Source: Lepidostoma basale
Lineage: Eukaryota; Arthropoda; Insecta; Trichoptera; Lepidostomatidae
Length of the DNA: 64,000 nt
Reading direction: 5' to 3'
Assembly (NCBI GenBank): GCA_022606425.2
Contig: JAHDVF020000581.1
Coordinates: 682,001 to 746,000 of the forward strand
The position numbers and the translations under genes are program-made. The notes under the pieces are model-generated. The model was not told the DNA's origin and made no database searches. It worked only from the letters and a program-made list of their open reading frames with translations. Each line of letters begins with the position of its first letter. The stretch's first letter is position 1. This document shows positions 30,476 through 41,300 of the stretch, piece after piece.

Positions 30476-31334
30476 AGTTTTAGTTCATTGTACGAGAATC
30501 AATAAATACGGAATGAAATCCATTTATCAACTCGTTTTGAAATTGAAATAAGTAACAGTTGTATTTAAATAATTAATGATAGTCATTTATTAAAAAATAT
30601 GGACCCGGTATAATTATGTAACACAATAAATTCTGAAATTGCTCCCAGGAAAGCATTAAACTGTATTCGAGACAATATTTTCACAAGCATTAGTACAAAA
30701 ATAAATATATTACCACAAAATAAACATAACTCTCTTTGCGTACAAATCCTGCCCATCTTAAAGCGCCATTGTTGAAGTAACGAGTTTTTTTAGAAACCAG
30801 ATAGGAGTCCATTTATTCTCATGGCAATTTCATTTGCATTCTTCTCTCTAACAGTCAACAGTGAATGCGATCCACCGCGGCCGCTCCCGCAAACGATCTC
30901 ACAAATGAATATTGTAATTAAGAACTTTTAAATTGAACGTATATAATGAATTCCTCGGTCCACCCAGCCCGGGAAGGGATCCTCCTGGCTGGAAGGGATG
31001 AAAACTTTTTGAGTTCTTTAAACCCGTGTTTGAAACTTGCGCTACAGTTCGCTTCAAAGAGATCAAAAATGTCTTTATTTTGCTCCGCGGGGCCTGTCTA
31101 AATATCTTACAAGGACAGCGAATTTAGCGTTAAGCGATGATTTTCTTTGTTAGTATAAAAAAGTTTTACGTAAATTGAGAGGTTTTGTAAAATCTTTGAA
31201 TGTGCCTGAGGACAAATAGGAATTTTTGCTGCGGACATCGGTTATTTGATTTACAATATTTTGGTCGAAATTGAAAACCGTTTAGCAAAATTATAAGAAA
31301 AAGTTGTCAATTTGTTTTTTTACTGTTAAAATTT
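30476..31334. other. Unique segment
   Basis: No gene found. About 30770-31080 is GC-balanced (GATCCACCGCGGCCGCTCCC at 30870) and unmatched in the window. Confidence 0.35.
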
Positions 31335-31384
31335 AAAACACTTTTATGATATCACAATTTCTTTTGATTCACTGAGAGTGTTGC

Positions 31385-31420
31385 GACAGCCGTTTCGCCA
31401 ACCGAAGTGGGCATCATCAG
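31385..31420 (-). ncRNA. Hammerhead ribozyme motif (H family), core intact
   Basis: Minus strand: CTGATGA, stem II from TGCCCACTTCGGTTGGC (GCC/GGC plus inner pairs with one mismatch), GAAA, stem III ACGGCTGT (one G-T pair), cleavage base C (complement of 31385). Confidence 0.75.
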
Positions 31421-31453
31421 GTGTTACAATAAACTCAGAATTTATTGTAACAC

Positions 31454-31489
31454 CTGATGATGCCAACATCGGTTGGCGAAACAGATGTC
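31454..31489 (+). ncRNA. Hammerhead ribozyme motif (H family), core intact
   Basis: CTGATGA (31454-31460), stem II GCCAAC-ATCG-GTTGGC (six perfect pairs), GAAA (31478-31481), stem III ACAGATGT (three outer pairs kept), cleavage base C31489. A stem I with an internal loop is possible (TGT upstream with ACA downstream). Confidence 0.8.
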
Positions 31490-31532
31490 GCGACACTCTA
31501 AGTGAATGAAAATAAATTGTGATATTATAACA

Positions 31533-31625
31533 GGCACTCCATCCTTCTCTTTTCGCCATCGCGAGAGACGCGGTGTGATGGGTTGCGAACCTCATCGCCA
31601 CCAAAAGGCATCTCCCGCAAATTAT
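31533..31625 (-). repeat. Tail-sharing SINE, head only
   Basis: Minus strand: TGCGGGAGATGCCTTTTGGT, GATGAGGTTCGCAACCCATC, GCGTCTCTCGCG and GAAGGATGGAGTGCC, stopping before the LINE-derived tail. Head hairpin GGGAGA/TCTC is preserved. Confidence 0.78.
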
Positions 31626-31935
31626 AAAAAAAATTCTAGAGAATATACGTTTTCTTTCGTATTAATTATTCAGTATGAAGTTTTATATCATTCTTCAAGA
31701 AACAATTAATAATATTTTTGTTTGTTTGGTCAGGCTGTGTATTTCGAAAAAAGTATCATTCTATTATTGTGATGATTTCTGAAACATCGACTAGGATAAA
31801 ATGGCATAGAAATGTTAATGAAATCCATATAAAAAAAACGAATATGAATGAAAACACCCGTTTTTTAGAAGTTTAATTGTAATTTATGGGAATGAAATGT
31901 TTCGGCTTTCTGAGACCAGTTATGATGTATTATAA
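31626..31935. other. AT-rich segment with L-family relics
   Basis: ATTCTAGAGAATATACGTTT (31633) and the 31860-31930 segment (GAAGTTTAATTGTAATTTAT, GAAATGTTTCGGCTTTCTGA) resemble L arms. No gene. Confidence 0.45.
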
Positions 31936-32290
31936 ATTACCATGTACCTATCGACGATCCATGTTTCATGGAGGGACCACATTACAAATGAAGAAGTTCT
32001 CAGCAGAGTTGAAGAGAGTAGGCACGTGTTGAACACCATAGCAGAGAGGCGCGCAAGGTGGATTGGTCATGTGTTGCGACACGAATGTTTCCTGCATAAT
32101 GTGTTGGAGGGAATGGTTGAGGAATCGATTGGCAGAGGACGACCTCGCCAAGAGTACATAGACCAGATTTACCAAGATATGGGCTGCACCTCTTATGCGC
32201 AGTTGAAGAGAGTTGCCGAGGATCGAGCGGAGTGGAAGAGGAGATGCGTCGCCTTGCTGCAGACCAATCGTTAAATTGGGACCGGAGAGA
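31936..32290 (+). pseudogene. RTE-like LINE (C5) C-terminus
   Basis: A 110-codon frame: SWRDHITNEEVLSRVEESRH, RRARWIGHVLRHECFLHNVL, EESIGRGRPRQEYIDQIYQD and VAEDRAEWKRRCVALLQTNR, then stop at 32274. The GHVLRH...GRGRP layout is the typical polymerase C-terminal end. It is open to its natural stop but 5'-truncated, so there is no enzyme activity. Confidence 0.85.
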
Positions 32291-32719
32291 GATGTAAATT
32301 ATGATGATTTTTGAAACATTGACTACATAAAATACAACATTTTAATTCATTTCTCCAATGCTTGTTTAATACACCTAAAATAATAGTTAAAATATGATTC
32401 AAAGCGGGTTTGATATACAGGAAAATAAAATAATGTAAACGTAAAATCGTTTGGAAACGCAAAAAAGGTTTTAGATTGAATGTGCGCCATTTTCCCAAAA
32501 ATGCTTAAATAGAGGAAAATTCGTCCACAACGGAAATTCGGAAAATATTATAAATCAGACTCGTGATTTATTTATAAACGTACAATTATTTGATGCATTC
32601 TTATCATAGTATGCATAGATTCGTTAGTGAATTATGTGATCACTAATGTTTTTTTATCTCAAGTGTATTTAGGGTTCATAATAATTTCGGGGGGGGGGAG
32701 GTCACACTACTTGTTTATA
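32291..32719. other. AT-rich spacer
   Basis: Nothing recognised apart from a G10-like run at 32690. Confidence 0.4.
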
Positions 32720-32955
32720 TTTTTTAACCATTCTTCCCTCATCCATTCGTTCCATGTGTCCAAACCATCTTAGTGACTTAATTTTATTTGGGACGCATTC
32801 ATTCGCCTTACATTCCTTTCTAAATTCATTATTAGATATTTTATCACACATTGTTTTTCACAGTCTTCTTAGTGACCTCATTTTACGGCATTTATCCTAC
32901 TTTCATCCTTCTTTTGCTAACTACAAGCTTCATTTCCATACATAAAGGTTAACCT
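32720..32955 (-). mobile_element. Family A LINE, internal fragment
   Basis: Minus strand: WKWSL (about 32935), KKDESRINAVK-type segment (32880-32915), HMERMDEGRMVKK (complement of 32720-32770). It lacks the 3' end. Confidence 0.72.
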
Positions 32956-33004
32956 TTATACTATGATACTGTAATACTCGTATATAATGGTAAAATAAAC
33001 GATG

Positions 33005-33260
33005 ATGGTACTCTTCATGATATAATGTTGTTTCATAAAATAATTCACTTTAAAATTGACAATTCGGAGCTTCTCAGCAAATTGTCACTCAATACCTCCA
33101 TGTCTTGCACGAGACACACCGCGAACCTAGTTTTCCATCTTCTTGTTTATCGCACTAACTACGCTCAGAGAGCGGCATTGTATCGAATATGTGACAACTA
33201 CAATAAATATTTTAGAGAGATTGATGTTTTCCATTTGAACGAGCGAAATTAAATAAAATG
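33005..33260 (+). pseudogene. Jockey-like LINE (D type) polymerase C-terminus
   Basis: A 75-codon frame: FHKIIHFKIDNSELLSKLSL, CTRHTANLVFHLLVYRTNYA and ALYRICDNYNKYFREIDVFH. IIxxxIDxxELLxxL followed by RTNxxxxxxLYRxCxxYN is the usual end of jockey/R1-like polymerases. It is a truncated copy. Confidence 0.75.
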
Positions 33261-33321
33261 ATCGGAGCAACATTTCGGCGTGGATGTGAACATGATGTTT
33301 CGTGATATTATAATATATTAT

Positions 33322-33527
33322 ATGGATTAATTATATCTCAATAGAGATGAAGATGTCAATTGTTATCTGGCAACAGAATATGGTGGCCGAGGCGCTCGAA
33401 GCGATCGCTTTATGTTTAACAACATGCCCCATTCCGCCCTTCTTACGACCACCACGTCTGCTAAATTTTTGAAAGTTGTAGATATGCTAGAATCTTCACA
33501 TTTTTTTAGTTCACTCTACATACATAA
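33322..33527 (+). repeat. Family E repeat, partial
   Basis: GGATTAATTATATCTCAATA at 33325, GAATATGGTGGCCGAGGCGC, CATTCCGCCCTTCTTACGAC and TTTTAGTTCACTCTACA, then AT microsatellite. A 20 bp segment of the usual unit (CAGGACTTATGACCTG) is deleted. Confidence 0.82.
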
Positions 33528-33535
33528 TATATATA

Positions 33536-33941
<406 letters not shown>

Positions 33942-33943
<2 letters not shown>

Positions 33944-34996
33944 TTTTATTAATAATTTTTTTTTATTTTGTTATTTCCAGTACTTGTATTTTTAACTCTT
34001 AAATATTGTGTTCAGCCTCATTTTTTCAAATTAAATCAAATAAGTTTATTAACTCAAAAGACATTACGAACAGGAAAATGTTTAAGGCATCTATTAAGTA
34101 CAGGTAAAATATTATAAAAATACAACAAAGTACCAGGAACGCATTAGAGATGGTTCGACATTAGGAAGACAAGATACTTTCTAAAGTCAAGAGTATTTGT
34201 CCTCTGAACGTACCTTCACTAATATAAAATACATCGATCATCGAGGAGACCGCGTTCAGCAGACTAATTGCTCTTCCTACCGGTGTAACCAGAAGCAGAT
34301 TGGTTCTGGTGGCCGGTTGGTAAAACAATCTGTGCTGTCGCTGTCGGAGAAATCTATCAAGGACAAAAAGACCAAAACCCTCTAGCACGGCCGAGTTCTC
34401 GAAATATCCCCTGATTAATTGAAAGAAATGGGTTTTGAGACGCCCATCTCTTCGAAGCTGTAAGGAATTGGTTCCGAGCATTCCTAAAAGAAATCCCGTG
34501 GGATAGAGCCACGGATAACTACCATACTCCCTCATGTAGAGATACCTCAGAAAGTTTTTCTGAACTCTCTCCAGCATAACGGAATATCTCACCTCGTGAG
34601 GACTCCATATCACAGAACCACTTTCGAGTCTGCTCCGAACCAACGTGTTGTATAGGATTCTGAGCACATTGGGATTTCTGAAAACTCTTCCGGTCCAAAT
34701 GATGAAGCCCAACATCCTCAGTGCAATGTCACAAATCCTCTCGATATGTGCACGAAAAGTCAGCCTAATCTCTTAAATGATGCCGAGATCCTTCATCGTT
34801 GTTCATTGTGTATCTATGATACACAGTTCTCAATGCTCTAGTGTAACGTCAATCTCGTTTCACACTGTCGTTTGTTAACTGTAAACTATTATTTCATATT
34901 TGTGTGCATGTAATTTGCCTTACTTTAATTCTTCTAAATGTTTTATTATATATATGTTATTTATATCGCTGTATGTTACCCTTATTAATAAATAAA
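33942..34996 (+). mobile_element. Family G LINE 3' end, split by a D-type LINE
   Basis: TTATTTCCAGTACTTGTATT and AACTCTTAAATATTGTGTTC (33970-34015) match the upstream part of the G copy at 15.06-15.36 kb. The downstream part resumes at about 34845 (CGTCAATCTCGTTTCACACT) and ends with TATATCGCTGTATGTTACCC and a TAAATAAATA tail at 34996. Confidence 0.75.
34020..34830 (-). pseudogene. Jockey-like LINE (D family) polymerase C-terminus
   Basis: Minus-strand frame of 184 codons: GFIIWTGRVFRNPNVLRILY, NTLVRSRLESGSVIWSP, MLERVQKNFLRYLYMREYGS, then PVGRAISLLNAVSSMIDVFY and the stop at 34161. VRSRLESGSVIWSP is the thumb block of jockey-type polymerases. The 3' UTR and a TTTGATTTAA tail end at 34020. 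Near-identical to the copy at 47.0 kb. Open but truncated. Confidence 0.88.
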
Positions 34997-35039
34997 TAGT
35001 ATACCTATAGCTTCTCAAATTGTAGAATGTGATTAAAGC

Positions 35040-35260
35040 TCTTTTCAATTTAAATTAACTGAACCCCTGCCAGCTGATGTAGCGAATGATCCTCGCTCTC
35101 CCCAGTAATCAAAATTTCATCAATCATACTACAAACACGGCCGCCTATTCGCATCCACTTACCCCTGTATGCAATATTATCGATCCGACAGGTTCTTGAC
35201 CGTTTGAGTGGGGATTGGGGATGTGTCGACTAAATTTACAATACCCCCGTGATTCACCAT
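35040..35260 (-). pseudogene. Possible Ty3/gypsy-type reverse transcriptase relic
   Basis: Minus strand, with frameshifts: MIDEILITGESEDHSLHQL resembles the xxDDILITGxxxxEHLxxL block of gypsy-type polymerases, with one of the two catalytic aspartates replaced by E. Little else aligns, so the call is tentative. Confidence 0.35.
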
Positions 35261-35317
35261 TTCTGAATTTCAATAGACATGAGTTTTGCACTCAAAAGCC
35301 ATTTCTTTTAATATAAA

Positions 35318-35400
35318 AAATAAATAAACCATAACGTCCTTTCTGCAGATGGGAAAGCAGAGAGATTGGACTGCTACACAACTCTATCCTAGCACTATCT
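35318..35400 (-). mobile_element. Family A LINE 3' end, diverged
   Basis: AACCATAACGTCCTTTCTGC and GAGAGATTGGACTGCTACAC match the complement of the family A 3' end without a GTTA tail. Confidence 0.55.
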
Positions 35401-35534
35401 TTCAAGTATTTTAATATCTTTATATTAAATTTAAAAAAACTCTGTAAAACTGATAAAACAAACGTGTTTTTAATATAAAGTAAGTGTTCGTTATGATACC
35501 AGCAGCTCTTACAGCAAAAAATGTCCACAGGCTC

Positions 35535-35912
35535 AAGTGTACACAGAGGTCCATGGAAAGACAGATACTTGGGGTGAGCTTGCGTGACCGCATAAGAAAT
35601 TAAGAAATCAGACGCCGCACCAGGGTTGCTGACGTCATGGACCGAGTGGCAAAATTAAAATGGCAATGGGCTGGACACTTGGCTAGACAGGGTGGCAACA
35701 GATGGGCACCCTGGATACTCAGTTGGAGACCATGGGAAAATAGGCGAAGTGTCGGAAGGCCACCGATGAGATGGACCGATGATATTATCAAAAGGGTTGA
35801 AAAATTTTGGATACAAAAGGGGCAGGATAGAGACGAGTGGAAGAAATTGGAAGATATCTATATCCAGCAGTGGAGAGAAGAAGGCTAGCAAAGAAGAAAA
35901 AGAAGATGATAC
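35535..35912 (+). pseudogene. RTE-like LINE (C3) C-terminus
   Basis: Frame from 35637: DRVAKLKWQWAGHLARQGGN, WILSWRPWENRRSVGRPPMR, then GQDRDEWKKLEDIYIQQWRE and stop at 35888. The region before it (SMERQILGVSLRDRIRN equivalent) is in another frame. GAAGAAAAAGAAGA tail at 35893. It closely parallels the 1.8 kb copy and reaches further to the native C-terminus. Confidence 0.87.
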
Positions 35913-36774
35913 CAGCCAAAAAAATAATTTCAAATAGAATCATAAAAATAAGATCAAATATATTAATATGAACAAGAACGTCTGTTTCCCAAATAAAGAT
36001 TCTTATAAAATGTACTAAAATTTTTAAAAACAGATATGTTTATATTTTTATTCATTAACTAGAAAACTAAATTAAACTTTGTCAACGGAGAGAAATAATA
36101 TAATATTTAGTTTTTATTCATAAATTCAGTGGCAGCTCGTTAATTTCGATAAACAGAGCGGAAATAATTTACCCTTCGTTTTAAGTATCTCACCGTCAAC
36201 ATTTAGCATGCAATTAATTTCCAGTTGGATTTTTGTTTGTGATTCGTGGAATAATAATTTCATTTCCAGATTCAATCAAAAGCCTTTCGTATTTGCCATA
36301 TATTTACGGTTATAATTATTACAACGTGTGCAAATATGAATTTTAATATTAACATGAATCGTGACTTATTAAATTACCAATTGGTTATTTCACTTTAACA
36401 TCAAACACATTATTATAAATTAGAGTGTGCTAATTTTAACATTGACTTTTGTCTATATATACTTTCACTTTGTGTTGTCACTTTTTCTTCTTCTGGTGTC
36501 ACGACATAGACTTCATTATGTTGTGCCCAGAGTTTTTTCGGATAAAATAATCAAAGATGTTTCACGTTATCATCTCTGGTGTTTTTTTTCTGTAGGAGTC
36601 GCCATTCCTAATGACGTTTTATATTCTGTTCGCTTTGATTCATACGACCATTCCACAACGCTTTGATGGTAATGTCAATGATCACATGTCAATAGTCACA
36701 CACACAAATTCGATATTGGCAATTAACGATTACTTTTATTACCGATTTAAATGTTTCACATTCATCTTCTTTTG
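35913..36774. other. AT-rich segment
   Basis: A 79-codon plus frame at 36427-36666 begins MLILTLTFVYIYFHFVLSLF; it is hydrophobic and AT-driven with no recognisable family. Nothing else is supported. Confidence 0.35.
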
Positions 36775-36995
36775 TCGTATTCTTCATGACTGAGGGTCTG
36801 GTCCATCCCGTAAACTATCCACCATGGCTCGCCATGGGCTCCTGTCACCGAGCAGTCTCCAGGCTGCAGCTATTGAGATGCCCGTCAGTGCCCTGATTTT
36901 ATCGAACCATGAGCATGGTGGCCATCCTTGTGGTCGCTTTTCCTCTACTTTGCCTATTGTCATGGGCTTTTCAAGGTTATCCTGATCTAATTTTG
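36775..36995 (-). pseudogene. RTE-like LINE C-terminus, separate family
   Basis: Minus strand: MTIGKVEEKRPQGWPPCSWF, DKIRALTGISIAAAWRLLGD and SPWRAMVDSLRDGPDPQS, then stop. The ALTGxSIxxAxxLxxDRxxWRAxV ending is common in insect LINE polymerases. Only the last about 70 residues are present. Confidence 0.75.
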
Positions 36996-37117
36996 AGCTA
37001 TGTGATTAAAATATTTTATAATAACACGCTTTGAGAGCACACCCTTGAGAGTCTTGCCCTGATGCCCAAATATTTTTAACTTTATATTAAATATCTGTAA
37101 CTATTAATTTTTTTAAG

Positions 37118-37715
37118 TATACATGGAAAAGTTCAGATATTTCGGCAGCATGCTTACAGACACCCTTGACCCAGATGTAGAGTTGAAATGTCGGATTGAA
37201 GCAGCAAGAACAGCATTTAACAAAATGAAGTCACTCTTTTGCAATGACAATGTCAACTTAAAACTAAGACAGACAGTTAAGGTGTTATGTGTGGTCTGTT
37301 CTGTTATATGGGTGTGAAACATGGACATTAAAAGTAAATACAATGAACCAGTTAGAGGCATTTGAAATGTGGCTTCACCGAAGAATGTTCAGGATCCCAT
37401 GGACAGACAGAGTGACGAACACAGAAGTCCTGAATCGTGCAGGAGTAAATAGAGAGCTGCTGACATTGATCAAAGTCCTCAAGATTTCATATCTGGGTCA
37501 CGTTCTTCGAAGAGAAAAATATCGCTTGCTGCTTCTAATTTTGAAGGGAAAAATAAAGGGCCGCAGGGGGGCAGGGAGAAGGCAGATCTCTTGACTGCGC
37601 AATGTGAGGAACTGTGGAGGAGCTATTCCGGACAGCGCAGGATAGGGAAGAGTTTACCAGAGTGATCACCAACGTCGGGGGGACCTGACAGGGCACTTTA
37701 AGAATAAGAAGTATA
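37118..37715 (+). pseudogene. RTE-like LINE (C4), longer C-terminal copy
   Basis: Frame 1 (37123): KFRYFGSMLTDTLDPDVELK, then AARTAFNKMKSLFCND. Frame 2 (37289): LLYGCETWTLKVNTMNQLEA, FEMWLHRRMFRIPWTDRVTN and YLGHVLRREKYRLL, stopping at 37594. YFGSMLTD and YGCETWTL are the thumb-region blocks of RTE-type polymerases. The rest matches 2.85-3.2 kb. The tail is AAGAATAAGAAG. Confidence 0.87.
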
Positions 37716-38164
37716 CAACATATTTTTGTTTTTCTTAAACGAATATCACTTAAATCGTTTTCACTAATTTAAAAGAAAATAAATAGATTTCATTGAAACA
37801 TTTGGTTTTCACATACAATGATATTATTATTTTTACAAAGAACATATTACAATCCAATTATGTGTAGTCGATCGATAATAATATTTCGTTTGCTTATCTT
37901 ACATTATCTTTGTGAAAGATATTTTTAAGAAAGCAACCAAGGCCTTAGGCCATAGAAGGACGAGCGGTTAGAATATGACAAGGGCGATCACGAGCCTGAA
38001 TCTTATCAGCTAATAACCCTGTCCAAACTTCCTTTCCCTCGTCAAAATCTGGAGAAAAATTAACTTTGAGAATTCATAACATCGATACTACGAAAATACT
38101 ATTTTTTTTACATAATGAAGTCTGTAATTAAAATTAATCTATCCTGCTATAAAATTATAATAAT
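37716..38164. other. Spacer
   Basis: A small GC-balanced patch at 37930-38040; no gene or repeat is seen. Confidence 0.35.
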
Positions 38165-38940
38165 ATTATTCAATATACTTTCGGATAAAGCGTTTAATTT
38201 GTAGCATAGCATTATTAAAAATAATTTCAAAACACTTAAAATTTTTGTTTTTATACCACTTAATTTGTTTTAACGAACCAAACGGTTTAACTCTCCCAGA
38301 GATTCGTCAGGATTACAGAAACTGTAGATAAACTGTTAATTGATAGTCAAAAATATGGTCAAGTGGACATTTTGGCAATTGTCAAAAGTGTGTTTTAAAA
38401 ATTAGTATGAACTGTTTAGAATTTGTTTCAAAGCAAATTTGGATTATTATAATTATTTCATTTTATTAGCAATTAAGGACCAAACAAGTTTCGAGGACTT
38501 CCAAAATGAAGACACTGAGGACGATAGCAGGCAAGACACTGAGAAATCGCGTGAGGAATACCAGAATAAGAGAGATATGTGAGGTTGATGATATTATAAG
38601 ATGGAGCAGACAGCGAAAAAGGGACTGGTACGGTCATGTTCAAAGAATGGACTCCCCTATATTGTATTGCATAATCAGCCTCATATGACTCGTCCTCTTG
38701 GAAGACCTCCGAAAAGATGGAAGGACAGCTGGGAATCTACCTCACAGGAGGAGCAACAATCTGGAGAGCAGACCACATAGGTCTACAATAAGGAAGAAGA
38801 AGAAGAAGAAGCAATTAAACACGTTTTTTTCATCAATAAGAAATATCAATAAGAAAGTTTCTGTAAACCTGAAGCTCCGACAGGAGGGAAACCGCTTGTT
38901 TCGTACCACCATATGTTATATAAACAAATAAAGTTGTGTA
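38165..38940. mobile_element. I-family fold-back split by a LINE
   Basis: The left arm (CTTTCGGATAAAGCGTTTAA at 38178, ACCAAACGGTTTAACTCTCC) has a minus motif at 38285-38310 in which CTGACGA survives but GAAA is TTAA. The right arm (CTGAAGCTCCGACAGG, GGAAACCGCTTGTTTC at 38868-38905) is also decayed and closes with AATAAAGTTGTGTAAAAACA. A C6 LINE sits between the arms. Confidence 0.6.
38477..38809 (+). mobile_element. RTE-like LINE (C6) 3' fragment with 9 bp target duplication
   Basis: KTLRTIAGKTLRNRVRNTRI and CEVDDIIRWSRQRKRDWYGH, then VQRMDS, after which the frame shifts; RPLGRPPKRWKDSWES is readable in another frame. (GAA)n tail at 38793-38809. AGCAATTAA occurs at 38468-38476 and 38810-38818. 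Confidence 0.87.
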
Positions 38941-39549
38941 AAAACAAAATAAAATGTGTTTTTAAATTACTATTCATTATTTTGTTCATAACGTTTTGGG
39001 CCACACTGCCTTCGCTTATTACATTTATATTATTAAAATTTACTTCAAAGTTAAATGTGCACAGGTTTCTTGCCATTAATTAGGAAATATTTAATTAAAA
39101 ACCTTCCCGAATAAGACGGGTAAACACCGTTGACCATCCTGCCACAAGATATCCTAAAGATGGAAGAGAGATAAATTGAACATCCGTCTTCCCAACGATC
39201 GAGAGAAAGGATTAGCATTCTGAAGGGAGAAGGATCCAGATTCCAGATTACACACCGATGTCTATTAATGCGAATGGAGATATTTTATCTTGCAAAATTA
39301 TTCCGATAGGGCCATTTCGAAATGAAATTTGAGGGTACATTACCCCTTAAATAAACTGATGGGAATTTGTAGCGTGGGTTTTCTTAATACTACACATAAA
39401 AGCCACAATAAACGTATTGAAAATATGATGAAACATATTTCATATTATATATTATTGTAAGAAAAGTTTTCATGATAAAAGTACTTCTTGGAAGGGAATA
39501 TATTGAATTCGATTTCTAAAATTATTTTTTTCAAACTTACCAAAAAAAA
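38941..39549. other. AT-rich spacer
   Basis: No gene; about 39105-39330 is less AT-rich and unmatched. Confidence 0.35.
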
Positions 39550-40625
39550 AACAGAAATAATTTTATTTGTCTTTCTCTTTTTTTATATACTTTGTATACA
39601 CACCACTATTAAAATTACATATCAGATATGTTTCGGACAACCAGTCTTTCTTCAGTGAAACATATTATAAAGATATTTATAAAATATTATAAAATTGTTT
39701 ATAAATATGATCAATTTTGACAGATTGATAAAAATAATAATAATAATAATATGCTAACTTTTAAAGCGCCGTTTTTGTGATGTAATCACCTCAAAGGCGC
39801 ATTAAGACGTGTTTTAAATCTAAAAATCTAAATGTGACCGCTTAAAAAGCGATCGGTTTAAAAGTATAGTAGAACAAAGTATAAATGTTTAACTTGAGTA
39901 TGAAATATGAAAAAGATGGGTTTTCAATTTAGATCTGAAATCTGTCGGATCATTTATGCATCTAAGGTGTGAAGGGGGATTGTTCCAAGCTGGTGGACCG
40001 GCTACCGCGAACGCTCGATCCCCGAAATTTGTACTGGGGCAACGCTTCGGCTCAACTAATCTTCCTATTGCTGAGGACTTCGCCGAGCGAAGTGTGGATT
40101 TCCTTGAATTTAGGCTGTCCGTTATACAGAGTTCAGATATATAACTTGGTGCCATTCCATGTAGCGCTTTGAAGACTGTCCAGCAGAGTTTATACTGGAT
40201 TCTTTCTGGACTTTTAAGCCAGTGAAGTTCTTTGAGATGTTGTGTTATATGAGACTTTTTGGAATGCCTTTAATGAGCCTTGCTGCTGCATTGAACGCAG
40301 ATTGAAGTTTGTTTATTTGTTGTTTTGGAATGTTTGCATAAATTCCATTACAATAATCAAGTCGTGACACAACGAAGGAATTTACAAGAGTTTTGAAAGT
40401 GTCATGGGGAATACTCCTTTTGACGGATTTTAATCGTCTTAGGTGGAAGAAACTAGCGTTATAAAGATTTATTTTAGAACTGAATATATGTCTAATAGTG
40501 TTGTATATACAAAGTTTATATAAAAAAAGAAAAAGACAAATAGATCTTTTATTTGAAAAAGACAAATAAAACATCTACAACACATCTACAAGTATGGCGA
40601 ACATAGAAGAATAGAAATATTTTTT
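39550..40625. mobile_element. J-family copy split by an L2-like LINE
   Basis: Left arm CTTTTTTTATATACTTTGTA (39580), then a minus hammerhead-like motif at 39628-39655 (CTGAAGA and GAAA intact; stem II AAGACTGGTTGTCC with one mismatch; stem III ACATAT broken). The interior TGACAGAT is interrupted at 39728 and resumes at 40457 as GTTATAAAGATTTATTTTAG, then the right arm TAGTGTTGTATATACAAAGT. Confidence 0.72.
39728..40457 (-). pseudogene. L2/CR1-like LINE (family F) polymerase C-terminus
   Basis: Minus strand, two frames: FKTLVNSFVVSRLDYCNGIY and INKLQSAFNAAARLIKGIP (from 40574 frame), then APSYISELCITDSLNSRKST, FGDRAFAVAGPPAWNNPPSH and DFRSKLKTHLFHISYSS. SRLDYCNGxY, LQxxxNAAARLI and GDRAFAVAGPxAWN are classic CR1/L2 C-terminal blocks. 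ATT tail (complement of AATAATAATAAT) at 39733. A near-identical copy is at 44.85-45.40 kb. Confidence 0.9.
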
Positions 40626-40744
40626 AATTTCTTATTGTTAAATATAAAGTGTTTTATTATATTATAAGATTCTATACAAATCGTTATAAACAATACGTTT
40701 AAAAAATACATAATATTAAAAAAAAATACTTTTTACACATTTAT

Positions 40745-40945
40745 TTTTATCTGTTTAAATTTACAACACTTGTGATATCACACTTTATATTGTTCACTTT
40801 TTGAGTGTCACGACAGCTGATTAGCCAACCGATGGTGGCATCATCAGGTGTAACAAACAACTGACAACCTTTGACGCCAGCATCGGTTAGCGAAACAGCT
40901 ATAGTGACACTCAAAAGAGTGAATAATAAAAAATGTGATATCATA
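40745..40945. mobile_element. H-family fold-back, decayed hammerheads
   Basis: TTGTGATATCACACTTTATA (40770) and AAAAATGTGATATCATAACA (40927) are the inverted ends. The minus core keeps CTGATGA and stem II but GAAA is TAAT; the plus core (40870) has lost three bases of the catalytic box but keeps GGTTAGCGAAACAGCTAT. Same compact design as 31.4 kb, now inactive. Confidence 0.75.
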
Positions 40946-40959
40946 ACAGTAATATAAAA

Positions 40960-41105
40960 TTTGAGGTTCGCAACCCATCGCAGCGCGTCTCCCGCGGAGG
41001 CGAAAAGAGAAGAATGGAGTGCCGCATCGGTTAAGTGTGGCAGTCCATTCTTTCTGTTTACCCCTTCGGAGAGACGGCGTGATGGTTAGTTAGTTAGTTA
41101 TTTAG
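40960..41105 (+). repeat. Tail-sharing SINE
   Basis: TTGAGGTTCGCAACCCATCG, GCGTCTCCCGCGGAGGCGAA, GAATGGAGTGCCGCATCGGT, then the family A end GTGTGGCAGTCCATTCTTTC and a GTTAGTTAGTTA tail. TAACAGTAAT upstream and TAACAGTTAT downstream (9 of 10 identical) may be the target duplication. Confidence 0.82.
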
Positions 41106-41109
41106 TTAA

Positions 41110-41300
41110 CAGTTATTAATGTTGAAGTATTAAAAAAGTGTTTCCGTCAAAACAATGGACCACTTTATTTTGGTAGGGTAACGAGTTAATATCGTTCTCC
41201 CGATTATGAAGGTGTAAAGCCTTCGAAACATTTCGAGAAAAATAATCTTAAAAATGTTAAAAACAGTGTTTTAATTCATAAAAAATCGTCATTATGGAAC
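41110..41300 (+). mobile_element. K-family arm with decayed hammerhead
   Basis: CCGATTATGAAGGTGTAAAG, CCTTCGAAACATTTCGAGAA at 41209-41238: stem II and GAAA are kept; the catalytic box and stem III are altered. H-type outer sequence (GTGTTTCCGTCAAAACAATG) precedes it. Confidence 0.6.

Larger units (their letters stand above)
31335..31530. mobile_element. Compact H-family fold-back, twin hammerheads
   Basis: A near-perfect palindrome of about 150 bp centred near 31437. GATATCACAATTTCTTTTGA at 31348 pairs with the TAAATTGTGATATTATAACA end at 31515. A minus hammerhead (31385-31420) and a plus hammerhead (31454-31489) face outward with only 33 bp between their catalytic boxes. It is the shortest of the fold-backs and abuts a SINE. 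Confidence 0.88.
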
